From assembly GCA_031271325.1 (NCBI GenBank), contig JAISVY010000047.1, positions 1 to 15,912 of the forward strand: a stretch of DNA of 15,912 nucleotides, in the 5' to 3' direction. Positions 6,520 through 14,240 of the stretch are shown here, piece by piece (the first letter of the stretch is position 1; each line of letters opens with the position of its first letter). The position numbers were made by a program, and so were the translations under genes. Under the pieces are notes generated by a model. The model saw nothing but the letters and a program-made list of their open reading frames with translations. It did no database searches and had not been told where the DNA came from. The DNA is from Oscillospiraceae bacterium. GTDB taxonomy: Bacteria; Bacillota; Clostridia; Oscillospirales; UBA929.

Positions 6520-9187
6520 ATCGCGTGAGCAAAAGTCTCAGCGTAACGATCTTTTTAGCGGTCATCTCAAAGCCGGCGGCGTTGCCGGATACCGCCAGCG
6601 CCTCTCCGGCGCTTTCGTCCATCTTGGTCATCTCCGCGCTGTTCAGCGTGAAGCCTTCATATGCGCGGACGGTAACCCTGCGGGTTTCGCCGGACGGGTT
6701 ATAGAGGCGCAGGATCACGCCTTCTCTGTTTTCGGACGGTTTCAGGCGGCTGAACGTAACGCCGCCTTCAACGGATACAAAACCCCCGTTTACCGGCAGG
6801 TTTTCTGGCTGCGGGCGGTAATCGGGCATACATTCGGCTTCCAAAAAGTCTCTCTGCACGGCGCAGAGCGGGTTATTAAACGCTTCGACCGCGCCAAGCG
6901 CGTTCTCAACCCCGCCCGTGTGCGGGATAAAGGCATACCGGAACGTACGCGTACCCAACAGCTGCGCCGCGGGCATACGGAATTCCGAAGCGACCTTCAA
7001 AAGACCCGAAAGCAGACGGTCGGTGGCGCGGAAAAGCGTCAGGCAGACTGTATTGCGCATCGGCAGTATCTCGTATTCCATGATGCTGTCGGCGGCCAGC
7101 GCCAGCCCTCTGGTGCCGTCTGTGATGCCGCAGAACCCCTCCATCGGGTGGTATCCCACCAGCGGCTCCGTGTTGCCGTCCAGCTCGAGGGATTCCCCCG
7201 GCTGAACCGGGCGCGTTACCGCGTCAAACGGCTGCCCCGCGTACCCGCAGCCGGTGTCTGTATCGCTCGGGAAAGCGGCGCGTAGGCGGTGATCTTTCGC
7301 TTTGTTATCGATCTCCGTCTCAAACTCCAGAAAACCACTGCCCTTTTTCAAGGTCACCGTTGTGCTGATCGGTATATCCACCCGTTCCGGGGAGCGGGAG
7401 AGTCTGTCCTCCGACAGGGAGGCGGGTACGCTCAGCGTCTGATTGATTCTCAGCGCGCCCTGAAGCGGATTGTTTTCCACAATGTCCACCGTCAGTGAAC
7501 TCCCCATGCTGACCGCCGAATAATTACTGTACGGCGTTTGGTGTATAAAACCGTCGCCCGCTTCGCCGTCGTCAATGAACGTATTCAAGCCGGAGTAAAC
7601 CTGACCGGAGCGCTTGTCGGTAACGGTAAGCGTCCCGTCCGCCTCCACACGCGCCTCAATAAACTCGTTTTCAAGCGTTCCCGGCGCTTTGACAAGCCCC
7701 GATAACGCGCGATTGAGCGGACCGCCTCCGCGCACCTCCAGCAGTTTATATCCAAGCGGCGGCAGAGCGCCCGGATCGATTGTCATCGTGAAGACGCTGA
7801 CGGTCAAATGTCCGACAAACCCGGAAAACGGCACATACCGGAGCAGCGAGTCATTGCGCACACCGAGCACATGCGCCGGAACTTCGCGCCCCTCAAAGAA
7901 CAGGTGCGGCTCGGCAAAGCTGCGGTTTTCCGCGACAATCACCTCTAGGGTAACCGGCTCGCCGCGCGTCACCGGCGATGGATTGCGAATCAGCACCGCT
8001 TCGTCCGGGCAGTCTGTCAAGCGGCGGACCAGACGCTGCTCCAGCTCGTTGCAGATTTCGCGGCCAATATCGTTGATCTTGTCATACCGCGTAAGCACTT
8101 CATAATAGCTCGTTTCGCTGTTGCTGCAGCAGAGGCTGTCATGCGCGTGGTTTTGCAGAAGGATGTCCCACATTTGGTCGTAGGAAGCATACGGCAGATT
8201 CGCCTCGCCCAGCGCCGACATCAGCGCCATCAGCGGCTCAACCCGGCGCAGAATCAGACGCTCCATCGCGCGGTTATACATTTTTACGTCCATCCGCCCG
8301 GACTGCGCGCCGGTCAGCACAAGCAGCGGGCGACCGTCTTTCAGCTCCCCGCGTACGGTCGCCGGTTCTCTCTCCAGCGAAGCTTCTGTATCGTCGATAT
8401 AACGCCGGAAATTGCTCTGGAACGTCTCGGCTTCGGCATACCGTTCGTTGATCTTCGCGATCGCGGCGGGCAGATACGGGTTCGGGCGCATATGGTCTAC
8501 GCCGTTCATCCCAAGCAAATTCGGCGACAGCGAGCGCGGCCGTTCGGCCACCACATGGTCCATCCGCTGCGGCATCGAGGGCATCACTATCTGCTGTCCG
8601 AATACGTTGAAGGTTTGCTCCTCTTCGCGGTCGGAGATACCGCACGCGCTGATATAGTGATTGATCAGAGCGCATACGCCCACGACGGTTCCGTCCGCGC
8701 CTTCCCACCGCAGCAGGGTATCGCAGCCCTTCGGCATCCCGCGCGCGCCGATCAGGTGGGTCATGCCAAAATCCTTCATCATTTGGGGAAGCTGCGCGTG
8801 GAAGCCGAACTGATCGGGCTGATAGTTGATGTCGGTCATGCCGCCGCCCCATGACTCCATGTCCCGCCGTCCGGCGAGCAGGTTTTGCACCTGCGCCTCG
8901 CCGCAAGACATAAAGGTATTGGGTTGGGTAAACCAGGGACCGATCAGCAACCGTCCCGCGCGAACCAGAGCCTCCAGCCTCGGGCGGTTTTCCGGGCGCA
9001 GGTCAAGGTAGTCGCGCAGCAGCAGCGTATGACCGTCCGCCACAAACCATTCGATGTCGCCCTTCTCCATGCTGTCGAGCAGGCTGTCCATCAGCGGAAT
9101 CAGGCGGTAACGGTATTTTTCCAGCGAGTAGTACCACTCCCGGTCCCAATGGGTGTGCGGCACGATGTGGATTCTGCTCTTTTCCAT
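6518..9187 (-). CDS. GH38 family alpha-mannosidase
   Basis: Retaining, zinc-dependent alpha-mannosidase of glycoside hydrolase family 38, which removes alpha-mannosyl residues. The 889 residues are typical of bacterial members (MngB-like). VPHTHWDREWYYS (9-21) supplies metal ligands H13 and D15. YQPDQFGFHAQLPQMM (122-137) carries the nucleophile and metal ligand D125. NHAHDSLCCSNSE (346-358) is the middle-domain histidine motif. The remaining roughly 450 residues form the beta-sandwich domains, with TDTGCGYAGQPFD and VGYHPMEGF typical of the family. There is no signal peptide, so hydrolysis is cytosolic after import. The start is ATG at 9187 with AAAGGAAC just upstream. It begins 29 nt after the SGNH hydrolase. 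E. coli MngB acts on a PTS-phosphorylated mannosylglycerate. Here import is by ABC transporter, so an unphosphorylated mannoside is expected. Linkage preference and aglycone are unknown. Confidence 0.95.
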   Translation of the reverse strand: MEKSRIHIVPHTHWDREWYYSLEKYRYRLIPLMDSLLDSMEKGDIEWFVADGHTLLLRDYLDLRPENRPRLEALVRAGRLLIGPWFTQPNTFMSCGEAQVQNLLAGRRDMESWGGGMTDINYQPDQFGFHAQLPQMMKDFGMTHLIGARGMPKGCDTLLRWEGADGTVVGVCALINHYISACGISDREEEQTFNVFGQQIVMPSMPQRMDHVVAERPRSLSPNLLGMNGVDHMRPNPYLPAAIAKINERYAEAETFQSNFRRYIDDTEASLEREPATVRGELKDGRPLLVLTGAQSGRMDVKMYNRAMERLILRRVEPLMALMSALGEANLPYASYDQMWDILLQNHAHDSLCCSNSETSYYEVLTRYDKINDIGREICNELEQRLVRRLTDCPDEAVLIRNPSPVTRGEPVTLEVIVAENRSFAEPHLFFEGREVPAHVLGVRNDSLLRYVPFSGFVGHLTVSVFTMTIDPGALPPLGYKLLEVRGGGPLNRALSGLVKAPGTLENEFIEARVEADGTLTVTDKRSGQVYSGLNTFIDDGEAGDGFIHQTPYSNYSAVSMGSSLTVDIVENNPLQGALRINQTLSVPASLSEDRLSRSPERVDIPISTTVTLKKGSGFLEFETEIDNKAKDHRLRAAFPSDTDTGCGYAGQPFDAVTRPVQPGESLELDGNTEPLVGYHPMEGFCGITDGTRGLALAADSIMEYEILPMRNTVCLTLFRATDRLLSGLLKVASEFRMPAAQLLGTRTFRYAFIPHTGGVENALGAVEAFNNPLCAVQRDFLEAECMPDYRPQPENLPVNGGFVSVEGGVTFSRLKPSENREGVILRLYNPSGETRRVTVRAYEGFTLNSAEMTKMDESAGEALAVSGNAAGFEMTAKKIVTLRLLLTR

Positions 9188-9216
9188 TTTTATGTTCCTT
9201 TCCGTGTATGGGCACT

Positions 9217-10212
9217 CTAAAAACCGGCGTTCATCCCGGTTGGAGCCCAGTCTCCCGCTTCGCCCGGCTCAATGAATACGGCGGCGGCGGTCAGCGCGAA
9301 TCCGCCGATGACGCGTTCTCCGATAATCCGCCCGCTAAACCATTGCAAGTCTATGTTGTAGTCTTTGCAGAACATCGCTCCCTGACCGCGCGACACGAGC
9401 GTCAAAGCGTTGCCTTGCCGGAGATAGAACTCGGTGTCCCCGGTGACTTGGTAAACGTCGCTTCCCGCGGTCAGCGTCTTTTGCCGCGCGTTTACGCATA
9501 TCCGTCTTGGGTCTTCGGGGCTTTTTACCGGCTCCGGCGGCGCGTACGGCCCGAACTTCGGAGCATAGCCCTCAATGCCGAGCTTGATCATAATCTGATC
9601 CGTCATGATCTTCCTCATCCTGAGCGCGGGGTGGATGCCGTCCGCCGCGAGAGCCTCCGGCGGCGTTCCCGCTTCGGTCTCTTGGCGGGCAATCTCCGCG
9701 AGCGGGATGATAGGGAGGCGGTATTCGGCGGCAAGGGCGCGTACGGCGTCGGTCATCTCGCGCACCGCCGGCAGGTAGCCGTTGAGGTTTTCGATCACGC
9801 AATTGCGCTGCATTTCGCTTGTCGCTTCGAGCAAAAACGGTTCCATCAGCAGCAATTCCGCGCGGGTCTTGGAGAGAATCTCGCCCAGGATACGCCGGTA
9901 GACGCGCTCGAACGCCTCGCGCCCGCGGTATCCGTTCCAAGCGTCGTTTACGCCGATCAGCATGACGATGTAGTCGGGGTTCAGATCCACGCAGTCTTCC
10001 CGCAGACGGAAGCAGAGGTTCAGCGCGGTATCGCCCGCCACGCCGGTATTGAAGATTTTGACAGGTTCGCCCGGATGCAGCGCCTTCATCGCCTCGGAAA
10101 ACAGAGACACATAGCCGTCTCCGAGCGAATCCTTAACGAGGTAACTGCGTCCAGCGTCGGTAATGGAATCGCCGGTAAACAGAATCCGCGCGTTCGGAAC
10201 AAGACCGGTCAT
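9217..10212 (-). CDS. SGNH/GDSL hydrolase (putative cytosolic carbohydrate esterase)
   Basis: SGNH-hydrolase fold with all four blocks: Ser16 in ILFTGDSITD; Gly60 in NTGVAGDTA; Asn89 in LIGVNDAWNG; and Asp191/His194 in ADGIHP. Such enzymes commonly remove acetyl or other acyl groups from sugars. The catalytic domain occupies about residues 8-215. A further roughly 110 residues (about 220-331) form a C-terminal extension I do not recognise. No signal peptide or membrane segment, so it should act in the cytosol. The start is ATG at 10212 with AGGAGG 8 nt upstream. It lies between the permeases and GH38, suggesting that it de-esterifies the imported mannoside before or after glycosidic cleavage. 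Substrate is inferred from context only. Confidence 0.88.
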   Translation of the reverse strand: MTGLVPNARILFTGDSITDAGRSYLVKDSLGDGYVSLFSEAMKALHPGEPVKIFNTGVAGDTALNLCFRLREDCVDLNPDYIVMLIGVNDAWNGYRGREAFERVYRRILGEILSKTRAELLLMEPFLLEATSEMQRNCVIENLNGYLPAVREMTDAVRALAAEYRLPIIPLAEIARQETEAGTPPEALAADGIHPALRMRKIMTDQIMIKLGIEGYAPKFGPYAPPEPVKSPEDPRRICVNARQKTLTAGSDVYQVTGDTEFYLRQGNALTLVSRGQGAMFCKDYNIDLQWFSGRIIGERVIGGFALTAAAVFIEPGEAGDWAPTGMNAGF

Positions 10213-10232
10213 GCCGTGATCCTCCTATCCCT

Positions 10233-11159
10233 CTATCCTTTGATCGAGCCGATCATAACGCCCTTCGCGAAATGCTTTTGGAAGAACGGGTAAATGATCG
10301 CTATCGGCAGCGTCGCGATGACCATCGCGCCCACCATAATCGACGTGGAAGTGGCGCCGTACAGTTTCATGCCGATCTCGTTGTCCGAGCTTTCCATCAG
10401 CGATTGCAGGTACTGCGTCTGGAAGATCAGTCTCGAAAACATATACGCCAGGGTATTGATCGTCTTTTTGCCGGTATACAGCATGGTGTCCATCCATGAG
10501 TTCCAGTGCCCGACGGCGGTAAACACGCTGATCGCGGCGATGGTGGGTTTGGAAATCGGCATGATGATGCGGTAGAAGATCGTGAACTGGTTCGCGCCGT
10601 CCAGAATGGCGGATTCCTCCAGCGACGGGGGCACCTCCCGGTAGGTCGCGAGAAAGATGATCGCGTAGAAGGTGGAAAACAGCGTGGGCAGAATATACAC
10701 CAGAAAATTATCGTACAGCCCCAAGTTGCGGATATTCAGGAAGGAGGGGATCATACCGCCGCTGAAAAACATCGGAATCATCGCGATAACCATATACAGC
10801 GAGCGGAGCTTCAGTCCCGGTTTGCTCACGGCGTACCCGAACATCGCGCAGACCAAAATCGACAAGACCGTGCCGATGATCGTGCGCGTCACGCTCATAA
10901 ACGCGGCGCTCGCCATGCCCTCAATCTGCACGGCCTTCAGGATATTCTCCATCGAGAACATCCTTGGGTAGAGGTAGATCCCCGGGTTCAGGGCGTCCTG
11001 CCCGTCGTTGAACGCCAGAATCAGGCAGTTGTAAAACGGATATACCAAAAACAGAATGATGAGGGTGAGCACAATAAACACGATGACCTCAAATACCGCT
11101 TCACCGCGCCGCTGCCTGATTCTGTTCGGGTTGCGGCGCGCCGCCGTTGTTTTCATCAT
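10233..11159 (-). CDS. ABC transporter permease, CUT1 family (LplC/YtcP/MalG-like)
   Basis: A 308-residue inner-membrane permease with about six hydrophobic segments, starting at VFEVIVFIVLTLIILFLVYPF (about 23-43). The cytoplasmic EAA loop that docks the ATPase is recognisable as EVPPSLEESAILDGANQFTIFYRIIMPISKP in pieces: ESAILDGA then FYRIIMPISKP. The C-terminus FFQKHFAKGVMIGSIKG is typical of the MalG side of LplC/YtcP-type systems. The start is ATG at 11159 with GGAGG about 7 nt upstream. It is 14 nt after the other permease and 20 nt before the SGNH gene. Substrate class (oligosaccharide) is inferred from the family and the neighbouring GH38. Confidence 0.93.
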   Translation of the reverse strand: MMKTTAARRNPNRIRQRRGEAVFEVIVFIVLTLIILFLVYPFYNCLILAFNDGQDALNPGIYLYPRMFSMENILKAVQIEGMASAAFMSVTRTIIGTVLSILVCAMFGYAVSKPGLKLRSLYMVIAMIPMFFSGGMIPSFLNIRNLGLYDNFLVYILPTLFSTFYAIIFLATYREVPPSLEESAILDGANQFTIFYRIIMPISKPTIAAISVFTAVGHWNSWMDTMLYTGKKTINTLAYMFSRLIFQTQYLQSLMESSDNEIGMKLYGATSTSIMVGAMVIATLPIAIIYPFFQKHFAKGVMIGSIKG

Positions 11160-11173
11160 ATCCGCCCCTCCCC

Positions 11174-12112
11174 CTAAAACAATCCCGAGGTCTTTGTGAG
11201 CTTCTTAATGACCGCGTTGCCGATCAGCAGAAAGGCCAGCGCAACCACACCCAGCATCAGACCAACCATCGTCGCGTATGAGAAACGACCCTGAATGATA
11301 CCCATATGATAGTTATATGTCTGCAGGATCTCCGACCGGGAGATGTTTCCGCCGTTGCCCAGCAGATAGCTAACGTCGAAGTTCCCGCCCAAAATGCCGC
11401 TGATCGAGAGGATGAACAGCAGCGACACCGTGCCGCGTATCGAGGGAATGGTGATATACCGCATTTTTTGAAATTTAGAAGCTCCGTCGATCATCGCGGC
11501 CTCGTATTGTTCCTGATCGATACCGGCGATCGCCGCCAGATAGATAATGGCCGAGAACCCGATGCTCTTCCACAGCTCTAAAATAATTGTCAGCCCGTAA
11601 AAATACCCCGGCTCGGACAGAAACGCGACAGGTTCTTTTATAATCCCGAAAAACTGCAAAAGCGAGTTGACAAAGCCCGTGTTGGGCGCGAGCCACACCG
11701 GAACCATGGCGCACACAATCGCCCATGACACAAAGTACGGCAGATAACTCATCGTTTGGTATACGCGTTTGAGCCGGGGGAACCGCATTTCATTCAGCAT
11801 CAGCGCGAAAATCAGCGGCGCGGGGAACACAATCGCGAGCCGCAGCAGCGACAGCATGACCGTATTGTACAGCGCCCGGTGGACAAACGGGTCGGTGATA
11901 ATGCTCTGGAAGTGTTTCAGCCCCACCCAGTCGCTTCCAAAGATGCCTTTCCTGAACGTGAAATCCTTAAACGCGATGATAATGCCGGACATGGGCAGAT
12001 ACGAAAACAGAATCAGCACGACGATGGCGGGCAGAACCATCAGCTGGAGATCCCACTGCCTGCGGAACGCGCGCCAGAAGCGCGTTTTCTTTCCGGGGCT
12101 AATTTTCTTCAT
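11174..12112 (-). CDS. ABC transporter permease, CUT1 family (LplB/MalF-like)
   Basis: A 312-residue permease with a basic N-terminus, then WDLQLMVLPAIVVLILFSYL as the first membrane span and FKDFTFRKGIFGSDWVGLKH, typical of LplB-type proteins. Roughly six spans are visible. The EAA loop is EQYEAAMIDGASKFQKMRYI followed by TIPSIRG. It forms the translocation pore with the permease encoded next. The start is ATG at 12112 with AAAGGAGG 8 nt upstream. A 69-nt gap with a strong stem-loop separates it from the SBP gene. No ABC ATPase is encoded in the window, so the pair probably borrows a shared MsmX/MsmK-type ATPase, as is common for CUT1 systems in Bacillota. Confidence 0.93.
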   Translation of the reverse strand: MKKISPGKKTRFWRAFRRQWDLQLMVLPAIVVLILFSYLPMSGIIIAFKDFTFRKGIFGSDWVGLKHFQSIITDPFVHRALYNTVMLSLLRLAIVFPAPLIFALMLNEMRFPRLKRVYQTMSYLPYFVSWAIVCAMVPVWLAPNTGFVNSLLQFFGIIKEPVAFLSEPGYFYGLTIILELWKSIGFSAIIYLAAIAGIDQEQYEAAMIDGASKFQKMRYITIPSIRGTVSLLFILSISGILGGNFDVSYLLGNGGNISRSEILQTYNYHMGIIQGRFSYATMVGLMLGVVALAFLLIGNAVIKKLTKTSGLF

Positions 12113-12130
12113 GTCCCAACCCTCCTTTGC

Positions 12131-12170
12131 GGAGCGGGAGGGCGCACGCGAGTGTGCCCTCCCCGCCTCC
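12131..12170. other. Strong stem-loop between the SBP and permease genes
   Basis: The left arm at 12131-12147 and right arm at 12152-12170 pair through about 17 base pairs, with two bulged nucleotides and loop GCGA. On the minus RNA there is one A-C mismatch. There is no U-run on the operon strand. It lies just downstream of the SBP stop and upstream of the permease Shine-Dalgarno, where such structures often stabilise the 5' message and let the binding protein be made in excess of the permeases. Confidence 0.6.
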
Positions 12171-12181
12171 GGCGCTGTTGA

Positions 12182-13942
12182 TCAGCCGCCCATTCCGAGC
12201 GATTCCCACTTCTGGTAGGATTCGGTAAAGTATGCCTCGATGTCAGCCAAGCCGAGCGATTCCGCGGTGGAGACAAAGCTGTCGTACGCGGCGTTGAAGT
12301 CGCTCTCGGAACCCGCGCGGATGCAGCTGACCACGGATTCCTCAACGAGCATCATCAGCTGCTCGTATTTCATCTGGATGTCGTCGTTCTTGATGACCTT
12401 GGTGAGGTCAAAGATGCGTTCGTTTTGGCAGAAGGTCTGGTTGACCGCGTCGCTCTGGCTGAGCGCGCGCACCGGGTAATCCGCCTTGCCGGATTCCAGT
12501 TTGCAGATCGCGTTGGTGATAAACCACGAATGTGTTCCGTTGTTGCAGCCGTAAAGCTTGGACATTTCGAGCCAGCCGTCGGTCGCCACGATGTCGTTGT
12601 ACGCCTGCGTCCAGACAATCTGCTTGCCGTCCGTGTCGTATTCCCATGCTTCGCCCTGTATGCCGTAGCGTTCGGCGGTCTGCGCCTCGTCGGTATAGCG
12701 GAACGCGATGTACTCAATGGCGCGCGCCGCGTTGACGGCGTCGGCGGAGATGAAGGTGGCCGTACCGCCGCCCACGCCGGAGAGAAGGCTCTTTAACTTG
12801 ATGTCTTCGCGGTTGATGCTGACATCGTTAGGAGGCATGATCGGCAGGCAGGGACCGTCAAGCGTTTCGCCGCCGGGAACCTTGCCGAACCAGTTGAAGT
12901 CGGAGCCGCTGAACGCGATCAGGTTGCTGCCGGCGAGGGTGCTGTCAAACGTCTCCTGCGCCATCGCGAAGTTATCGTCTTTGATCAGCCCGTCGTTATA
13001 CAGCCCGTTCAGGTATTGAAGCGCGGATTTATACCGGGGGTCGCGCAGACACAGCTCGATGCTGCCCGCGGCGTTGGGGTACAGCCAATCTTGCCCGCCG
13101 AACAGGCGGTAGATAAAGTTGACCGTGTCTTGCCCGTCGCCCCATGCGACGTTCGCCATCATCAGCGGGTAGCCGATTTCGGGGTGGGCTTCCTTCGCCG
13201 CGTTCAGGTACGCCCTGAACTCATCCAGCGTGTTGACCGAAGGGGACCCAAGTTCTTCGTAGATCGGGCGGTTCAGCAGGAATTGCTGGTTTCCGCCGTC
13301 GGTTACATAGAACCCCTCGTCACGCATCTGCATCATTTTGTCGTAGTCGGCAAACCAGTCGGCGGTTCGGTAAAGATGCCCGTCGTCTTCCTGAAACGCC
13401 TCGTACATCTTGTCGGGCAGCAGATCGGTAAAACCGGGGAAGTACTGCGCCGCAAGCTCATCCAGCGCCGCGACATACTGTTCGCGGAACAGCGTCTGGG
13501 CGGTAGCGCCGCCGCCGCCCGTCACGATAAAGTCGGGCAGTTGTTCGCCGCCCGCGAGCAGCAGGTTCAGCTCTTCGCCCGTGGTGGTGGTCGCCCATGT
13601 AATGTCAATCGTGACGCCGACGGTATCCGTAATCCAGCGGGTCACCGAGTCGTCGCCCCAGTTTCCGAACGACTGCGGCCAGTCTACAACAGCCGTCAGC
13701 GTCACCGGTTCCGTATTGAATTCATAGCCGCTCAGGGTGATTGTGCTGCCGGTTGCGGGAGCGGGGTCTTGCGTCGTGCCGCCGCCGCCGGCGGTGTTGT
13801 CCGTACCCGGATCGGCTGCCGGTACGTTTGAATCCGCGGACGGCGAGCTTTCGCCCGCGCAGCCGGCCGCGGCCATCGCGAGCAGCAGACAGGCAAGGAG
13901 TATCGCGATTTTTCTTGTGCGCGAGGTGGATGTCTTCATCAT
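12182..13942 (-). CDS. Lipoprotein extracellular solute-binding protein (LplA-like, CUT1)
   Basis: Substrate-capturing lipoprotein of the ABC importer, anchored outside the membrane. The chosen start is ATG at 13942 (an adjacent ATG at 13939 is equally possible) because AAGGAG lies 6 nt upstream. The frame is open 15 codons further, but that extension contains the Shine-Dalgarno and has no signal of its own. The mature sequence follows a signal peptide (RKIAILLACLLLAMAAAGC) with lipobox Cys28, then a Ser/Pro/Gly/Thr-rich spacer to about residue 65. The rest of the 586-residue protein is a two-lobed binding domain with motifs usual in the LplA group: DSVTRWITDTVGVTIDI, LLLAGGEQLPDFIV, NTLDEFRAYLNAAKEAHPE. 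First structural gene of the operon. Ligand unknown; from context an oligomannoside or mannosylated compound. Confidence 0.92.
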   Translation of the reverse strand: MMKTSTSRTRKIAILLACLLLAMAAAGCAGESSPSADSNVPAADPGTDNTAGGGGTTQDPAPATGSTITLSGYEFNTEPVTLTAVVDWPQSFGNWGDDSVTRWITDTVGVTIDITWATTTTGEELNLLLAGGEQLPDFIVTGGGGATAQTLFREQYVAALDELAAQYFPGFTDLLPDKMYEAFQEDDGHLYRTADWFADYDKMMQMRDEGFYVTDGGNQQFLLNRPIYEELGSPSVNTLDEFRAYLNAAKEAHPEIGYPLMMANVAWGDGQDTVNFIYRLFGGQDWLYPNAAGSIELCLRDPRYKSALQYLNGLYNDGLIKDDNFAMAQETFDSTLAGSNLIAFSGSDFNWFGKVPGGETLDGPCLPIMPPNDVSINREDIKLKSLLSGVGGGTATFISADAVNAARAIEYIAFRYTDEAQTAERYGIQGEAWEYDTDGKQIVWTQAYNDIVATDGWLEMSKLYGCNNGTHSWFITNAICKLESGKADYPVRALSQSDAVNQTFCQNERIFDLTKVIKNDDIQMKYEQLMMLVEESVVSCIRAGSESDFNAAYDSFVSTAESLGLADIEAYFTESYQKWESLGMGG

Positions 13943-13974
13943 TTTTCTCTCCTTCTTTTTGAATTGGTTTTTGG

Positions 13975-14049
13975 TTAACAGAGCCATAACTTGTCAGAAC
14001 TCTCCCGCTGATCCGCCGTGCAACGTTGCACATTGATGTAGAGCTGCAT
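13975..14049 (-). CDS. Possible 24-codon leader ORF upstream of the SBP gene
   Basis: An ATG at 14049 is preceded by GAGGTGA (14058-14052), a good match to the anti-Shine-Dalgarno, and opens a 24-codon frame beginning MQLYINVQRC and ending DKLWLC with stop TAA. The frame lies wholly in the predicted leader transcript and ends 32 nt before the SBP start. Its codons 7-11 coincide with the downstream operator palindrome. No homologue is recognised. It could be a translated leader peptide that couples to SBP initiation, or simply chance. Confidence 0.35.
   Translation of the reverse strand: MQLYINVQRCTADQRESSDKLWLC
14018..14031. promoter_or_regulatory. LacI-family operator O2 (in the leader)
   Basis: GTGCAACGTTGCAC is a perfect 14-bp palindrome with the central CG typical of LacI-family sites. 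It is about 78 nt downstream of the predicted transcription start and 98 bp centre-to-centre from the near-identical O1 site. A repressor bound here could block elongation or pair with O1 by looping. Confidence 0.8.
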
Positions 14050-14108
14050 AGTCACCTCTTCCTGTTTTGCAAATCTATTCCCTTTATTCCGTCATATTTC
14101 CTATATTT

Positions 14109-14137
14109 ATTATAGGTGCAACGTTACACTTTGTCAA
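14109..14137 (-). promoter_or_regulatory. Sigma-A promoter of the SBP/mannoside operon
   Basis: On the minus strand a perfect TTGACA (14137-14132), a 17-nt spacer and a perfect TATAAT (14114-14109) are present. The start of transcription is expected near 14102, giving a leader of about 160 nt before the SBP ATG at 13942. The ideal hexamers imply a strong promoter held in check by the O1 operator in its spacer. Confidence 0.9.
14116..14129. promoter_or_regulatory. LacI-family operator O1 (within the promoter spacer)
   Basis: GTGCAACGTTACAC differs from the perfect palindrome O2 at one base. It lies entirely within the 17-bp spacer between the -35 and -10 hexamers of the SBP promoter, so bound repressor would directly exclude RNA polymerase. 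The divergent lacI gene starts 112 bp away. Confidence 0.85.
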
Positions 14138-14181
14138 TATGCCCTGTAAAAATTTTTTGCAGAAATTTTTGGAAATCTGTC

Positions 14182-14210
14182 TTGATTTTCTCATGATTTT
14201 TTGGTAGCAT
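14182..14210 (+). promoter_or_regulatory. Probable promoter of the lacI-family gene
   Basis: TTGATT (14182-14187), 17-nt spacer, TAGCAT (14205-14210), with TG one base before the -10 (extended -10). Transcription would start near 14217, about 24 nt before the ATG. It is weaker than the divergent promoter, as expected for a regulator. Confidence 0.55.
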
Positions 14211-14240
14211 TTAGTTTTAGGGACGGAGGGAGGAAAAAGC

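Noticed and set aside
9208..10293. Plus-strand open frame (361 codons) opposite the SGNH hydrolase
   Set aside because: The opposite strand has a complete SGNH catalytic set and a strong Shine-Dalgarno. This frame has no recognisable domain.
13943..13987. Longer SBP start 15 codons upstream (13987)
   Set aside because: The extension contains the AAGGAG Shine-Dalgarno of the downstream ATG and would bury the lipoprotein signal peptide behind a Lys/Gln-rich segment.
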